Shown piece by piece: positions 35,728 to 43,995 of a stretch of 64,000 nt of DNA. Origin of the DNA: Haliscomenobacter sp040403615 (lineage in GTDB: Bacteria > Bacteroidota > Bacteroidia > Chitinophagales > Saprospiraceae); NCBI RefSeq assembly GCF_040403615.1, contig NZ_JBBAKG010000012.1, positions 1 through 64,000 on the forward strand, given 5' to 3'. Position 1 is the first letter of the stretch. Each line of letters begins with the position of its first letter. A program made the position numbers and the translations under genes. The notes under the pieces are model-generated. The model worked only from the letters and a program-made list of their open reading frames with translations. It ran no database searches and was not told the DNA's origin.

Positions 35728-38595
35728 CTATTGTGCATACTCCTCAATCGGAGGGCAAGTACAAATCAAATGTCGATCCCCGTACGCACTGTCGATCCGG
35801 CTCACCGAAGGCCAAAATTTGAAACCTTGGCGCAAATAGGGGAGTGGGTATGCCGCTTTTTCGCGAGAGTAAGCGTAAGGCCACTCGTTGGCAGTTACCA
35901 AATCGGCAGTATGTGGCGCATTGCTCAGTACGTTAGATTTAGGATCGGCTTCGCCAGTAGCGATCTCGTCAATTTCGTTGCGGATTTGCAGCATAGCTTC
36001 GCAAAAACGATCCAGTTCGTCCAGGCTTTCGCTTTCGGTGGGTTCGATCATGATGGTGCCTGCAACCGGAAACGAAAGCGTAGGGGCGTGAAACCCGTAA
36101 TCCATCAAGCGTTTGGCAACATCTTCAGCGCTGATCAGCGCTTTAAATGGCCGCAAATCGATGATCATTTCGTGGGCACTGCGGCCTTTTTCTCCCGCAT
36201 ACAACACCTCGTATTGGCCTTCCAAACGCACTTTGATGTAATTGGCATTCAAAATGGCGTATTCCGTAGAGGCTTTTACTCCAACCTGTCCCAACATGCG
36301 AACATACCCATAGCTGATCAGCAGGATGCTGGCACTGCCCCATGGCGCTGCCGATACTGCGTGGATGCCTTTTTCGCCACCCGTTTCGACCATAGTATGC
36401 TTGGGCAAAAATGGTTTCAAGCTGTTGTTGACACAAATCGGCCCCATACCAGGGCCACCACCACCGTGTGGAATGGCAAAGGTTTTGTGCAAATTGAGGT
36501 GACAAACGTCGGCACCGATCTCAGCTGGGCTAGTCAATCCTACCTGGGCATTCATATTGGCGCCGTCCATGTATACTTTGCCACCATGCTCATGGATCAG
36601 GGCGCAAATTTCCTTGATGCGGGTTTCAAACACTCCGTGGGTAGAAGGGTAGGTCACCATCAATGCCGCAAGATTTTCGCTGTGCTTTTCTGCTTTGGTG
36701 CGCAAGTCGTCTAAATCGATGTTGCCTTGTTCGTCACATTTGACCACCACAACTTCCATACCGGCCATCACGGCGCTGGCGGGGTTGGTGCCATGGGCAG
36801 AAGAAGGAATCAAAGCCATGTTGCGATGGGTATTGCCATTGGCTTCGTGGTAAGCACGAATGGTAAGCAATCCTGCATATTCGCCTTGCGCACCCGAATT
36901 GGGTTGCAAGGAACAAGCATCAAAACCTGTACAAGCACACAGGTATGCCTCCAATTCTTCAAAAATTTGCAAGTACCCTTTTGCCTGATCGACGGGAATA
37001 AACGGGTGCAAATTGGCAAAAGCAGGCCAACTAACCGGCATCAATTCACTGGCCGCATTGAGCTTCATGGTACAAGACCCCAGCGGAATCATGGAATGTG
37101 TCAGGGATAGATCGCGGTTTTCGAGGCGCTTGATGTAGCGCATCATTTTGCTCTCGGTATGGTAGCTGTTGAACACTGGGTGGGTCAAAAATTCCGTTTC
37201 GCGCAGCAAAGCCGCTGGAATCTGTGGCGCGGTGGCTCCTTCCAGATCAACCACCAAGTTTGAATTTTTCAATTGCGCAAACACGCCAACAATCGCTTGC
37301 AAATCACTGGCCAAAACCGTTTCGTCCAGCGTTATTTGCACCGCACCCATTGGATAATGGAAGTTGATACCCGCAGCAAGGGCAGCCGTTTGAATGGCTT
37401 GCTGGGTAGTGGCATCCACCTCGATGTGCAAAGTATCGAAATAGTTTGCGTTCTTTTGGGTATAGCCTAATGCATTCAGGTTTTTAGCCAAAATCTGGGT
37501 TGCACCATGCACCCGTTGCGCAATGGCTTTGATGCCTTCTGGCCCATGATAAGCCGCATACATGCCTGCCATGATGGCCAACAATGCCTGGGCAGTACAA
37601 ATATTGGAAGTTGCTTTTTCGCGACGAATGTGTTGCTCGCGGGTTTGTAACGCCATGCGCAAGGCCCGCTTGCCGTGATGGTCAACTGAAACGCCAATGA
37701 TCCGCCCTGGAATCAAGCGCTTGTACTCGTCTTTGGTGGCAAAAAATGCCGCGTGCGGCCCGCCGTAACCCATCGGAACCCCAAAACGCTGAGAGTTGCC
37801 CACGACAGCGTCAGCCCCCCATTCTCCTGGCGGAGTCAACAAGGCCAAGGCCAATAAGTCGGAGCATACGGTTACCGCAATGTCTTTGGCGTGTGCCTCT
37901 TCAGTCAGTGCGCGGTAATCCTCGATGCTGCCGTTGCCTGCAGGATATTGCAGCAGGATGCCAAAGCAGGTTTCATCCAAAACAAACTCGGCAACTGGTT
38001 TTACTACCACCGCAATGTTCAGCGGTTGAGCGCGGGTGATCAGCAAATCAATGGTTTGTGGAAAAACCTGATCCGATACCAGGAACGTATTGGTAGATGC
38101 ACTTTTTTTGCCTTTGGTGCTGTGGAACATGGCCATTGCTTCCGCTGCTGCGGTACCTTCATCCAACAAAGACGCATTGGCAATGGGCAAACCAGTCATG
38201 TCGCTGACCATGGTTTGGTAATTGAGCAGCGCCTCCAAACGGCCTTGGGCAATTTCCGCCTGGTAAGGCGTGTATTGGGTATACCAACCAGGATTCTGGA
38301 AAATATTGCGCGAAACAACCGAAGGGGTGATCGTGCCATAATACCCAAGTCCGATGTAAGAACGGAAAACCTGGTTTTTGGCTGCAATTTTTTCCAACTC
38401 GCGCAAATACTCAAACTCAGAGAGGGCTGCGGGTAGGTTTAGTTCTCCCTTTAGCCGGATGGCCGCTGGAACGGTTTCGTCAATGAGTTGATCTAAGGAT
38501 GATGCACCAATTGCGGCCAACATTTCCTGCAATTCTGCGGCGTTGGGGCCAATGTGCCGATGGATGAACTGATCGTGAAAAGTCATTGTGTTCAT
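35728..38595 (-). CDS. gcvP: Glycine dehydrogenase (decarboxylating), P protein
   Basis: P protein of the glycine cleavage system: PLP-dependent decarboxylation of glycine with transfer of the aminomethyl group to lipoyl-H protein. The 955-residue length equals the fused P1-P2 form. Visible landmarks are FIHRHIGPNAAE at the N-terminus, YYGTITPSVVSRNIFQNPGWYTQYTPYQ, the P2 start SMIPLGSCTMKLN, the PLP lysine in NLHKTFAIPHGGGGPGMGP, and the C-terminal PTESESLDELDRF. ATG 38595 (MNTMTFHDQ) or 38586 fits; the extension to 38676 does not resemble the family. H, T and L proteins are not in the window. A dyad at 38650-38672 lies in its upstream region. Confidence 0.97.
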   Translation of the reverse strand: MNTMTFHDQFIHRHIGPNAAELQEMLAAIGASSLDQLIDETVPAAIRLKGELNLPAALSEFEYLRELEKIAAKNQVFRSYIGLGYYGTITPSVVSRNIFQNPGWYTQYTPYQAEIAQGRLEALLNYQTMVSDMTGLPIANASLLDEGTAAAEAMAMFHSTKGKKSASTNTFLVSDQVFPQTIDLLITRAQPLNIAVVVKPVAEFVLDETCFGILLQYPAGNGSIEDYRALTEEAHAKDIAVTVCSDLLALALLTPPGEWGADAVVGNSQRFGVPMGYGGPHAAFFATKDEYKRLIPGRIIGVSVDHHGKRALRMALQTREQHIRREKATSNICTAQALLAIMAGMYAAYHGPEGIKAIAQRVHGATQILAKNLNALGYTQKNANYFDTLHIEVDATTQQAIQTAALAAGINFHYPMGAVQITLDETVLASDLQAIVGVFAQLKNSNLVVDLEGATAPQIPAALLRETEFLTHPVFNSYHTESKMMRYIKRLENRDLSLTHSMIPLGSCTMKLNAASELMPVSWPAFANLHPFIPVDQAKGYLQIFEELEAYLCACTGFDACSLQPNSGAQGEYAGLLTIRAYHEANGNTHRNMALIPSSAHGTNPASAVMAGMEVVVVKCDEQGNIDLDDLRTKAEKHSENLAALMVTYPSTHGVFETRIKEICALIHEHGGKVYMDGANMNAQVGLTSPAEIGADVCHLNLHKTFAIPHGGGGPGMGPICVNNSLKPFLPKHTMVETGGEKGIHAVSAAPWGSASILLISYGYVRMLGQVGVKASTEYAILNANYIKVRLEGQYEVLYAGEKGRSAHEMIIDLRPFKALISAEDVAKRLMDYGFHAPTLSFPVAGTIMIEPTESESLDELDRFCEAMLQIRNEIDEIATGEADPKSNVLSNAPHTADLVTANEWPYAYSREKAAYPLPYLRQGFKFWPSVSRIDSAYGDRHLICTCPPIEEYAQ

Positions 38596-38649
38596 GTCGC
38601 TGAAACCCTGCTTGGTTTGGTTAGGAAAAAGAATGTGTAAAGGTAGCAA

Positions 38650-38672
38650 ATCACCAGAATATTGTTGGTGAT
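38650..38672. promoter_or_regulatory. Inverted repeat upstream of gcvP (possible operator)
   Basis: ATCACCA (38650-38656) and TGGTGAT (38666-38672) form a perfect 7-bp dyad with a 9-nt spacer, 55 bp upstream of the gcvP ATG. On the minus strand it sits just upstream of TACCTTTA (38638-38645), a near-consensus -7 element, so it overlaps the expected -33 region. A regulator binding site is more likely than a terminator. The rest of the 249-bp spacer shows no gene. Confidence 0.35.
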
Positions 38673-38844
38673 GCATTTAATCTTACTCGACTCTAAATGA
38701 TTTTGTAGAAAAATGGTTGAATGGATTAGACTTATTTATTTTGAAACCGTTTCTAAAGCAGGAGAATTTACCTAAAACAAACAGACAAAAAAGTGAAACA
38801 AATCGAGTCTTGGCTTGTTGATTTCTTCAACAAATTGTCAGGGA

Positions 38845-39486
38845 ATGGAAGCTACTATTTTTTCGGGAAACGATATTTTGCAGATGGAAACGCGCATCAG
38901 GGCTGCTTTTATGAACTCGTTGAGTGGGTTCAAAAGTGCGTCATTAATTGGATCCATCGATGGCAAAGGAAATTCAAACCTCGCTATCTTTAGTTCGGTT
39001 ATCCATTTGGGATCCAATCCAGCGCTAATTGGGTTCATCAATAGGCCAGATTCTACCAGCAGGCACACCTTGGAAAACATTTTGGAAACAAAATGCTTTA
39101 CCATCAACCATGTCAATAAAGAAATTTATAAAAAAGCCCATCAAACCTCTGCGCGTTATGCTAAGGAGGTTTCTGAATTTGACGCTACCGGATTGACGCC
39201 ACAGTTTCATACACTCCTGCAAGCACCCTATGTAAAAGAAAGCCACATTAAGTATGGGTTAGAATTTGCTGAAAAACACGAATTAAAGATCAATGGTACC
39301 GTTTTAATCATTGGGCGGGTATTAGAAGTAATCATTCCTGACAATTGTTTGTTGCCGCACGGTGCAATAGATATTGAAAAAGCAGAAACCATTACGATAT
39401 CTGGGTTAGACTGTTACCATACAACTGATCTGCTATCGCGATTAACCTATGCAAAACCGGGAATACTTCCAGAGGAGATTATCTAG
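38845..39486 (+). CDS. Flavin reductase family protein
   Basis: FMN-binding split-barrel protein of 213 residues, flavin reductase-like family. KSASLIGSIDGKGNSNLAIF and FSSVIHLGSNPALIGFINRP form the flavin-binding strands; CFTINHVNKEIYKKAHQTSARY matches the family central block, and GTVLIIGRVLEVIIPD the barrel end. It may supply reduced flavin. The start is taken at ATG 38845 (MEATIFSGND). It sits 50 bp upstream of a photolyase gene on the same strand, and photolyases need reduced FAD, so a functional link is plausible but inferred. Confidence 0.85.
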   Translation: MEATIFSGNDILQMETRIRAAFMNSLSGFKSASLIGSIDGKGNSNLAIFSSVIHLGSNPALIGFINRPDSTSRHTLENILETKCFTINHVNKEIYKKAHQTSARYAKEVSEFDATGLTPQFHTLLQAPYVKESHIKYGLEFAEKHELKINGTVLIIGRVLEVIIPDNCLLPHGAIDIEKAETITISGLDCYHTTDLLSRLTYAKPGILPEEII

Positions 39487-39536
39487 AGGGCGATAAAAAA
39501 GTAAGTGTTCATTTTTCCCCACTACTAAAACGCAGA

Positions 39537-41003
39537 ATGGATAAGCAAGCCATCAATATTGTTTGGTTTAAACGCGACTTGCGGTTTATTGACCACGAAC
39601 CACTTTACTTTGCCCAAAAATCAGAACTGCCATTTTTGTTGGTTTACATCTTTGAGCCTTCGGTCATGGCCTATCATGACAGCGACATCCGGCATTGGCG
39701 CTTTGTGCACGAATCTTTGTGCGAAATGAATGAGAAATTAAAAAGTGCCAATGCTCAAATTGCAATTTTTCAAAATGAGGCAAAAGTTATTTTTGAAGCC
39801 CTCATCCATCATTTTTCCGTCAGCACTGTTTTTTCCTCCCAAGAAATCGGCAATGGACTAACTTATGAGCGCGACAAAGCCCTGAATCTTTTGTTCAAAA
39901 GTCACAACATTACCTGGAATGAATACCAAACCAATGGAGTGGTTCGCAAATTAAAAACCCGCAAAAATTGGGAAAAACGTTGGGAGGCCCAAATGACGGC
40001 TCAACCAAAAATTGTGAACGAACAAAATTTGAATACGTTACACCTTGATGATACAATATACAAGCAGATAAAAGGCGCAGATTTAAATGCTGAAATTACC
40101 ACACGAAATAAAAATTTTCAGGAAGGTGGTGAATATTGGGCATGGCGGTACCTGGAAAACTTCATTAAAGAGCGCCATGTCAATTACAGCAAACACATCA
40201 GCAAACCTCTATTGAGCCGGAAAGGATGCAGTCGTTTATCGCCGTATTTAACTTATGGGAATGTTAGTATGCGCATGGTGTACCAATTTACCAAAAAGCA
40301 TTATCAAGCTTCATTGAATAAAAGAGCATTGTCAAACTTTATTTCTAGACTGCATTGGCATTGCCATTTCATTCAAAAATTTGAAGACGAATGCCGTTAT
40401 GAATTTGAAAATATAAATCGCGCTTACAACACTTTAATCAAACCTAAAAATGAAAGTTACATCATTGCCTGGCAATCTGGACAAACGGGGGTTCCAATAG
40501 TGGATGCCTGTATCAGATGCCTGGTTGCTACTGGGTATATTAATTTCAGAATGAGGGCCTTAGTGGTTTCCTTTTTTGTGTTTAACCTTTGGCAAGACTG
40601 GCGCGAATTGCATTTTTTAGCCAGACAGTTTTTGGATTATGAACCCGGAATTCATTACCCTCAGTTGCAAATGCAAAGCGGTACTACTGGCATCAATACC
40701 ATCAGAATTTATAACCCAATAAAAAATTCTATGGAACATGATCCTGAGGGGTTGTTCATCAAACAATGGGTTCCTGAACTCAAAAATGTTCCCACTAATC
40801 TGATTCATGAACCTTATAAGCTAACCTTAATTGAACAAATATTGTACCAGTGCGAAATTGGAAAGGATTATCCGGCGCCTGTTGTTGATATTGAAGAAAC
40901 TAGAAAGATAGCCAGTGACATCATGTGGAGTTTTAGAAAAAATAAAAATGTCAAAACGGAAGGGAAACGGATTTTAAAAAAACATGTAAGCAATCCAAAG
41001 TAG
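39537..41003 (+). CDS. Cryptochrome/photolyase family protein (FAD-binding)
   Basis: DNA photolyase/cryptochrome superfamily member of 488 residues. The N-terminal Rossmann-like antenna domain starts NIVWFKRDLRFIDHEPLYFA. The C-terminal FAD-binding domain contains RLHWHCHFIQKFEDE, GVPIVDACIRCLVATGYINFRMR, WQDWRELHFLARQFLDYEPGIHY-type text and YNPIKNSMEHDPEG, closing with KQWVPEL. This pattern fits deoxyribodipyrimidine photolyase-type proteins that use blue light to repair pyrimidine dimers; a pure photoreceptor role cannot be excluded from sequence. It lies downstream of the flavin reductase gene. The coding sequence is more AT-rich than gcvP next door. Confidence 0.88.
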   Translation: MDKQAINIVWFKRDLRFIDHEPLYFAQKSELPFLLVYIFEPSVMAYHDSDIRHWRFVHESLCEMNEKLKSANAQIAIFQNEAKVIFEALIHHFSVSTVFSSQEIGNGLTYERDKALNLLFKSHNITWNEYQTNGVVRKLKTRKNWEKRWEAQMTAQPKIVNEQNLNTLHLDDTIYKQIKGADLNAEITTRNKNFQEGGEYWAWRYLENFIKERHVNYSKHISKPLLSRKGCSRLSPYLTYGNVSMRMVYQFTKKHYQASLNKRALSNFISRLHWHCHFIQKFEDECRYEFENINRAYNTLIKPKNESYIIAWQSGQTGVPIVDACIRCLVATGYINFRMRALVVSFFVFNLWQDWRELHFLARQFLDYEPGIHYPQLQMQSGTTGINTIRIYNPIKNSMEHDPEGLFIKQWVPELKNVPTNLIHEPYKLTLIEQILYQCEIGKDYPAPVVDIEETRKIASDIMWSFRKNKNVKTEGKRILKKHVSNPK

Positions 41004-41229
41004 CAACAGATTTGCCAGCAGGAAGTATGAAACCTGGAAACTTTTTCCTAAGGGGTATCCTCACAATTGAAAATCATAGAGCAGCCTAAAATTAAATAGA
41101 GTTTTTCGTTGGCACAAGTCGCGTGTGAATCATGTAACTCTTTCCTAGAATTGTGTAATGCTTCTTGGCCATAAAGGACTGAATATTACACTGAAAAGTT
41201 TCTCTTATCCACAAAATTTAGCACACGAC

Positions 41230-41349
41230 ATGAACAATCTATTCAAAGGATTAATCGCCGGCTATGGCGCCATGAAATTGGGTGGCGGATGCCTGGGCAC
41301 CATCGTGGTATTTGCCATCATTTGGGTGATACTCGGGCAGTGCAGCTAG
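41230..41349 (+). CDS. Small hydrophobic protein, 39 residues
   Basis: A 39-codon frame with glycine-rich start (MNNLFKGLIAGYGAMKLGGG) and one predicted transmembrane helix (CLGTIVVFAIIWVILGQ). The ATG at 41230 follows an A-rich stretch. Short proteins with this plan occur in Bacteroidota next to stress genes, but I know of no assigned function. It probably sits in the inner membrane. It precedes the DUF305 lipoprotein gene by 104 bp. The 226 bp upstream (41004-41229) hold no recognisable gene. Confidence 0.55.
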   Translation: MNNLFKGLIAGYGAMKLGGGCLGTIVVFAIIWVILGQCS

Positions 41350-41453
41350 CAGCTTGCAAAAGTTTAGTTGAATTCAAAAATGCCCAAAAAAATGAACTTG
41401 AACAATATCACAGAATTAAAGGCACAAGAGGGTGTCATCAAAATAGTTTAATC

Positions 41454-42137
41454 ATGGCAAAGAAAATGTTAATCACAACAATTTTCGCGCTTGGTATCTG
41501 CTTTCTGCAATCCTGTGGAAACACCAACAACCACCCAAACGCAAGAGAATTGGATACTACCATGCATCCGCAGGCGCCATTAGATTCTACAGGCAAAGCC
41601 AAAATGCTACTGGACAATGACCTGATGTTTTCCTTGAGTGGTACACTGGCCGAAATGAACATTGCAGCGATGAGTGGAAACTTTGATCTTGACTTTGCCT
41701 CGATGATGATCCTAAATCACCAAGCAGCCATTGACATGAGCAGAGTAGAAATAGCCCAGGGTCGAGATGAACAAATTAAGGAAGTGGCGCTAGACATCAT
41801 CAACGTGCAAAATGCCCGGATTGCACAAATGCAGCAGTTCATAATGGATAATAACAATAAACCATTCAAAGCATTACAGGTTGATAAAAAATACAATGGA
41901 CTGAGTGCAACGATAAAAGTCATGATGGACAAAATGAACAACATGCACATGACTGGCCATACTGATGAAGACTTCGTAGCAATGATGATCCCCCACCACC
42001 GTGCTGCGGCCAAGATGGCCGAGGATGAATTAAAGCAGGGTCGAAATCAGGAATTGAAAAAACTGGCGCAGCAAATTATTGTAGATCAAAATGAAGAAAT
42101 CGAAGAATTTAAAGCCTGGATCATTAACCATCAGTAA
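41454..42137 (+). CDS. DUF305 domain lipoprotein with two repeats
   Basis: Exported lipoprotein of 227 residues: signal TTIFALGICFLQSC with lipobox Cys21. Two tandem DUF305 units follow. The second is canonical (FVAMMIPHHRAAAKMAEDEL ... AQQIIVDQNEEIEEFKAWI). In the first the paired histidines are NH rather than HH (MMILNHQAAIDMSRVEIAQG). DUF305 proteins are ferritin-like four-helix proteins often linked to metal (copper, silver) or stress functions, but the activity is unproven. ATG 41454 starts the signal peptide. The next small gene begins 1 bp after its stop, so the two are probably co-translated. Confidence 0.88.
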   Translation: MAKKMLITTIFALGICFLQSCGNTNNHPNARELDTTMHPQAPLDSTGKAKMLLDNDLMFSLSGTLAEMNIAAMSGNFDLDFASMMILNHQAAIDMSRVEIAQGRDEQIKEVALDIINVQNARIAQMQQFIMDNNNKPFKALQVDKKYNGLSATIKVMMDKMNNMHMTGHTDEDFVAMMIPHHRAAAKMAEDELKQGRNQELKKLAQQIIVDQNEEIEEFKAWIINHQ

Positions 42138-42138
42138 C

Positions 42139-42363
42139 ATGAAAAAAAATAAAAACAACCCTCCTAAACAGCACAGTGGTACCATGCTGAATCAAAAAAC
42201 CAACGAAGACCACAACAAGCAAAAACCAGATCCAAAAGATCCTAACGAAATAAAGAACAATCCAAATACAGCGGATTCAACCATACTTGAAAAAGAAGAT
42301 GAGCAGAATATCGAGCAAACAATCAATCACAAAAACAATACATACTCCGAATCACACGATTAA
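42139..42363 (+). CDS. Small hydrophilic low-complexity protein
   Basis: A 74-residue frame rich in Asn, Lys, Asp, Glu and Pro (KKNKNNPPKQHSG, DPKDPNEIKNNPNT), with no hydrophobic segment and probably disordered. The ATG at 42139 follows the DUF305 stop by one base, the main reason to believe it is translated. I do not recognise a family. A short inverted repeat (ACACAGT 42363-42369 / ACTGTGT 42384-42390) overlaps its end. Confidence 0.5.
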   Translation: MKKNKNNPPKQHSGTMLNQKTNEDHNKQKPDPKDPNEIKNNPNTADSTILEKEDEQNIEQTINHKNNTYSESHD

Positions 42364-42486
42364 CACAGTCATAAAGGAATGATACTGTGTGTATTTGGGG
42401 CTTTGAACACGCAGAATGTACCCATCCAAAACATGGGCGATTCATCAGTACTCATTTAACCTTACTAACCCAAAATCAAAATTGTT

Positions 42487-43194
42487 ATGAAAAATATTCT
42501 CATTTTTTTGACGCTGTCAGGCGTTTTATTGGCCGGATGTAAAAGTGCCCAAAAAGCACAAACCAGCGGCGAGAAACCAAAGTCTGACATGAATAAAACC
42601 ACCAAAGGCACCATTATCGGCGCTTCTTCAGGAGCAGTAATCGGTGGTATTCTTGGCAACAAGAGCAAAAATACGGCAATCGGTGCGATCATTGGCGCTG
42701 CCGCAGGAGGCGCGATCGGTGCAGTCATCGGCAACAAAATGGACAAACAAGCCAAAAAAATGGAAGAAGTCCTGGGGCAAACGGCAACGGTAGAACGCGT
42801 AGGTGAAGGCATCAAATTGACCTTCGACAGCCAATTGTTGTTTGACTTTGGCAAAACCAGCCTCTTGGAATCGAATAAACAAACCCTGGAAAACTTCGCA
42901 GAAACCTTGAAGCAAAACCAGGATACCGACCTACTCATCATAGGACATACCGACAATGTAGGCTCCAATGCATTCAACCAATCCTTGTCAGAAAGCCGTG
43001 CAACTGCTGTCTCCAATCAACTCGCTTCCAATGGGGTCAGTAATAGCCGACTGAGAACCAAAGGCATGGGCGAAACCCAACCTGCGGTTTCTAATGCTAC
43101 AGAAGGAAGTCGGGCGCAAAACCGCCGGGTCGAAATCGCCATTTATGCGAACGAGAAAATGAAAACAGAAGCCAAACAAGAAACTGGACAATAG
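42487..43194 (+). CDS. OmpA family lipoprotein with glycine-zipper segment
   Basis: Outer-membrane lipoprotein of 235 residues. The signal peptide ends in LLAGC (Cys18). A glycine-zipper region follows (GTIIGASSGAVIGGILG, GAIIGAAAGGAIGAVIG), then a C-terminal OmpA/Pal peptidoglycan-binding domain (LLFDFGKTSLLE, IIGHTDNVGSNAFNQSLSES, RLRTKGMGETQPAVSN, NRRVEIAI) including the Asp and Arg that bind diaminopimelate. It probably tethers the outer membrane to peptidoglycan. It belongs to a run of small envelope genes (DUF305, OmpA, porin-like) suggestive of a stress or envelope set. Confidence 0.92.
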   Translation: MKNILIFLTLSGVLLAGCKSAQKAQTSGEKPKSDMNKTTKGTIIGASSGAVIGGILGNKSKNTAIGAIIGAAAGGAIGAVIGNKMDKQAKKMEEVLGQTATVERVGEGIKLTFDSQLLFDFGKTSLLESNKQTLENFAETLKQNQDTDLLIIGHTDNVGSNAFNQSLSESRATAVSNQLASNGVSNSRLRTKGMGETQPAVSNATEGSRAQNRRVEIAIYANEKMKTEAKQETGQ

Positions 43195-43227
43195 CTAAGT
43201 GGTTAAACTTAGTAATCACCACCAATG

Positions 43228-43249
43228 AGAGCTTGTTTAAACAAGCTCT
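43228..43249. repeat. 22-nt perfect palindrome between OmpA and porin-like genes
   Basis: AGAGCTTGTTT (43228-43238) followed directly by AAACAAGCTCT (43239-43249) is a perfect palindrome with no spacer. It may be an operator or hairpin. The half-word AGAGC(A/T)TGTTT(A/G)A recurs at 35641-35653 and inverted at 27943-27955, both intergenic. Confidence 0.55.
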
Positions 43250-43280
43250 AACTCACTTTTCACCATTCAAATTGAATTTT

Positions 43281-43877
43281 ATGAAAACGATAAGTCTAAA
43301 AATCGCCATTTTATTGGGTCTAGGACTCATAATGTGGATTCCCTTTTTTGCCCAAACAAAAAGTTCATTTGGGATTCGGGCGGGCTTAAATGCCACCAAC
43401 ATCTCCTTTGACAACTTGGACAATCGCAGTGAACGTTTAGGATGGCATGCAGGCATTTTTGCAAATTTGCCAATTGCATCCGATTTTGTCTCTATTCAAC
43501 CCGAATTGAGTTATTCCGTAAAAGGTACGGCTTATAAGCCGCTAAATAATCGGGAAACATTAAACCTGGATTACATCGATTTCCTATTACCCGTAGCTTT
43601 TAAGTTGGGTCCAGTTGATCTCCAAATAGGCCCTTTTGCCTCTTACTTAATCTCTACACAAGATTTTAAGGTGATAGACAACAACTTGGTTATTACCGAT
43701 GCTTTCAGAAAATTTGACGGCGGTCTTACTGCTGGTTTGAGTTTTAATTTCAGCAAAGTTTTCCTGGGCATCCGTTACAATCAGGGTTTTGCAAATTTGA
43801 CTCAAGATAATGCTAAAGAGTATTTCGGTAGTGGAAAAAATGGAGTCGGTCAGGTTTCTATCGGTTTCCGGTTTTAA
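43281..43877 (+). CDS. Porin family outer-membrane beta-barrel protein (PorT-like)
   Basis: Outer-membrane protein of 198 residues. A signal peptide (ILLGLGLIMWIPFFAQT) precedes a small barrel of the outer-membrane beta-barrel 2 (PorT-like) type: FGIRAGLNATNISFDN, WHAGIFANLPIAS, FVSIQPELSYSVKGTAY, LLPVAFKLGPVDLQIGPFAS. The chain ends in aromatic FRF, as expected for insertion by the BAM machinery. ATG 43281 begins the signal peptide. Its cargo or function is unknown. Confidence 0.88.
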   Translation: MKTISLKIAILLGLGLIMWIPFFAQTKSSFGIRAGLNATNISFDNLDNRSERLGWHAGIFANLPIASDFVSIQPELSYSVKGTAYKPLNNRETLNLDYIDFLLPVAFKLGPVDLQIGPFASYLISTQDFKVIDNNLVITDAFRKFDGGLTAGLSFNFSKVFLGIRYNQGFANLTQDNAKEYFGSGKNGVGQVSIGFRF

Positions 43878-43904
43878 TCCAATCCACAAAAGTTAAGCGA
43901 CTAT

Positions 43905-43943
43905 ACCCGCTGGTGCAAGTCTTGCAGACGTGTAACAGCGGGT
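43905..43943. terminator. Hairpin between convergent porin and thiolase genes
   Basis: ACCCGCTG (43905-43912) and CAGCGGGT (43936-43943) pair perfectly; a smaller TGCAAG/CTTGCA stem sits inside. No U-tract follows. Location between convergent genes suggests bidirectional termination. Confidence 0.42.
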
Positions 43944-43995
43944 TGTCCATTTATGACATCATTCGTCATTCTACATTCGACCTTCGGTATTAAAA

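Noticed and set aside
34891..36714. A 607-codon open frame on the plus strand
   Set aside because: It runs antisense through hldD and gcvP, both certain genes, and its translation shows no domain or signal; GC-rich codons of the opposite strand keep it open.
38596..38844. Glycine riboswitch upstream of gcvP
   Set aside because: I could not find the tandem aptamer layout; only a short dyad is present.
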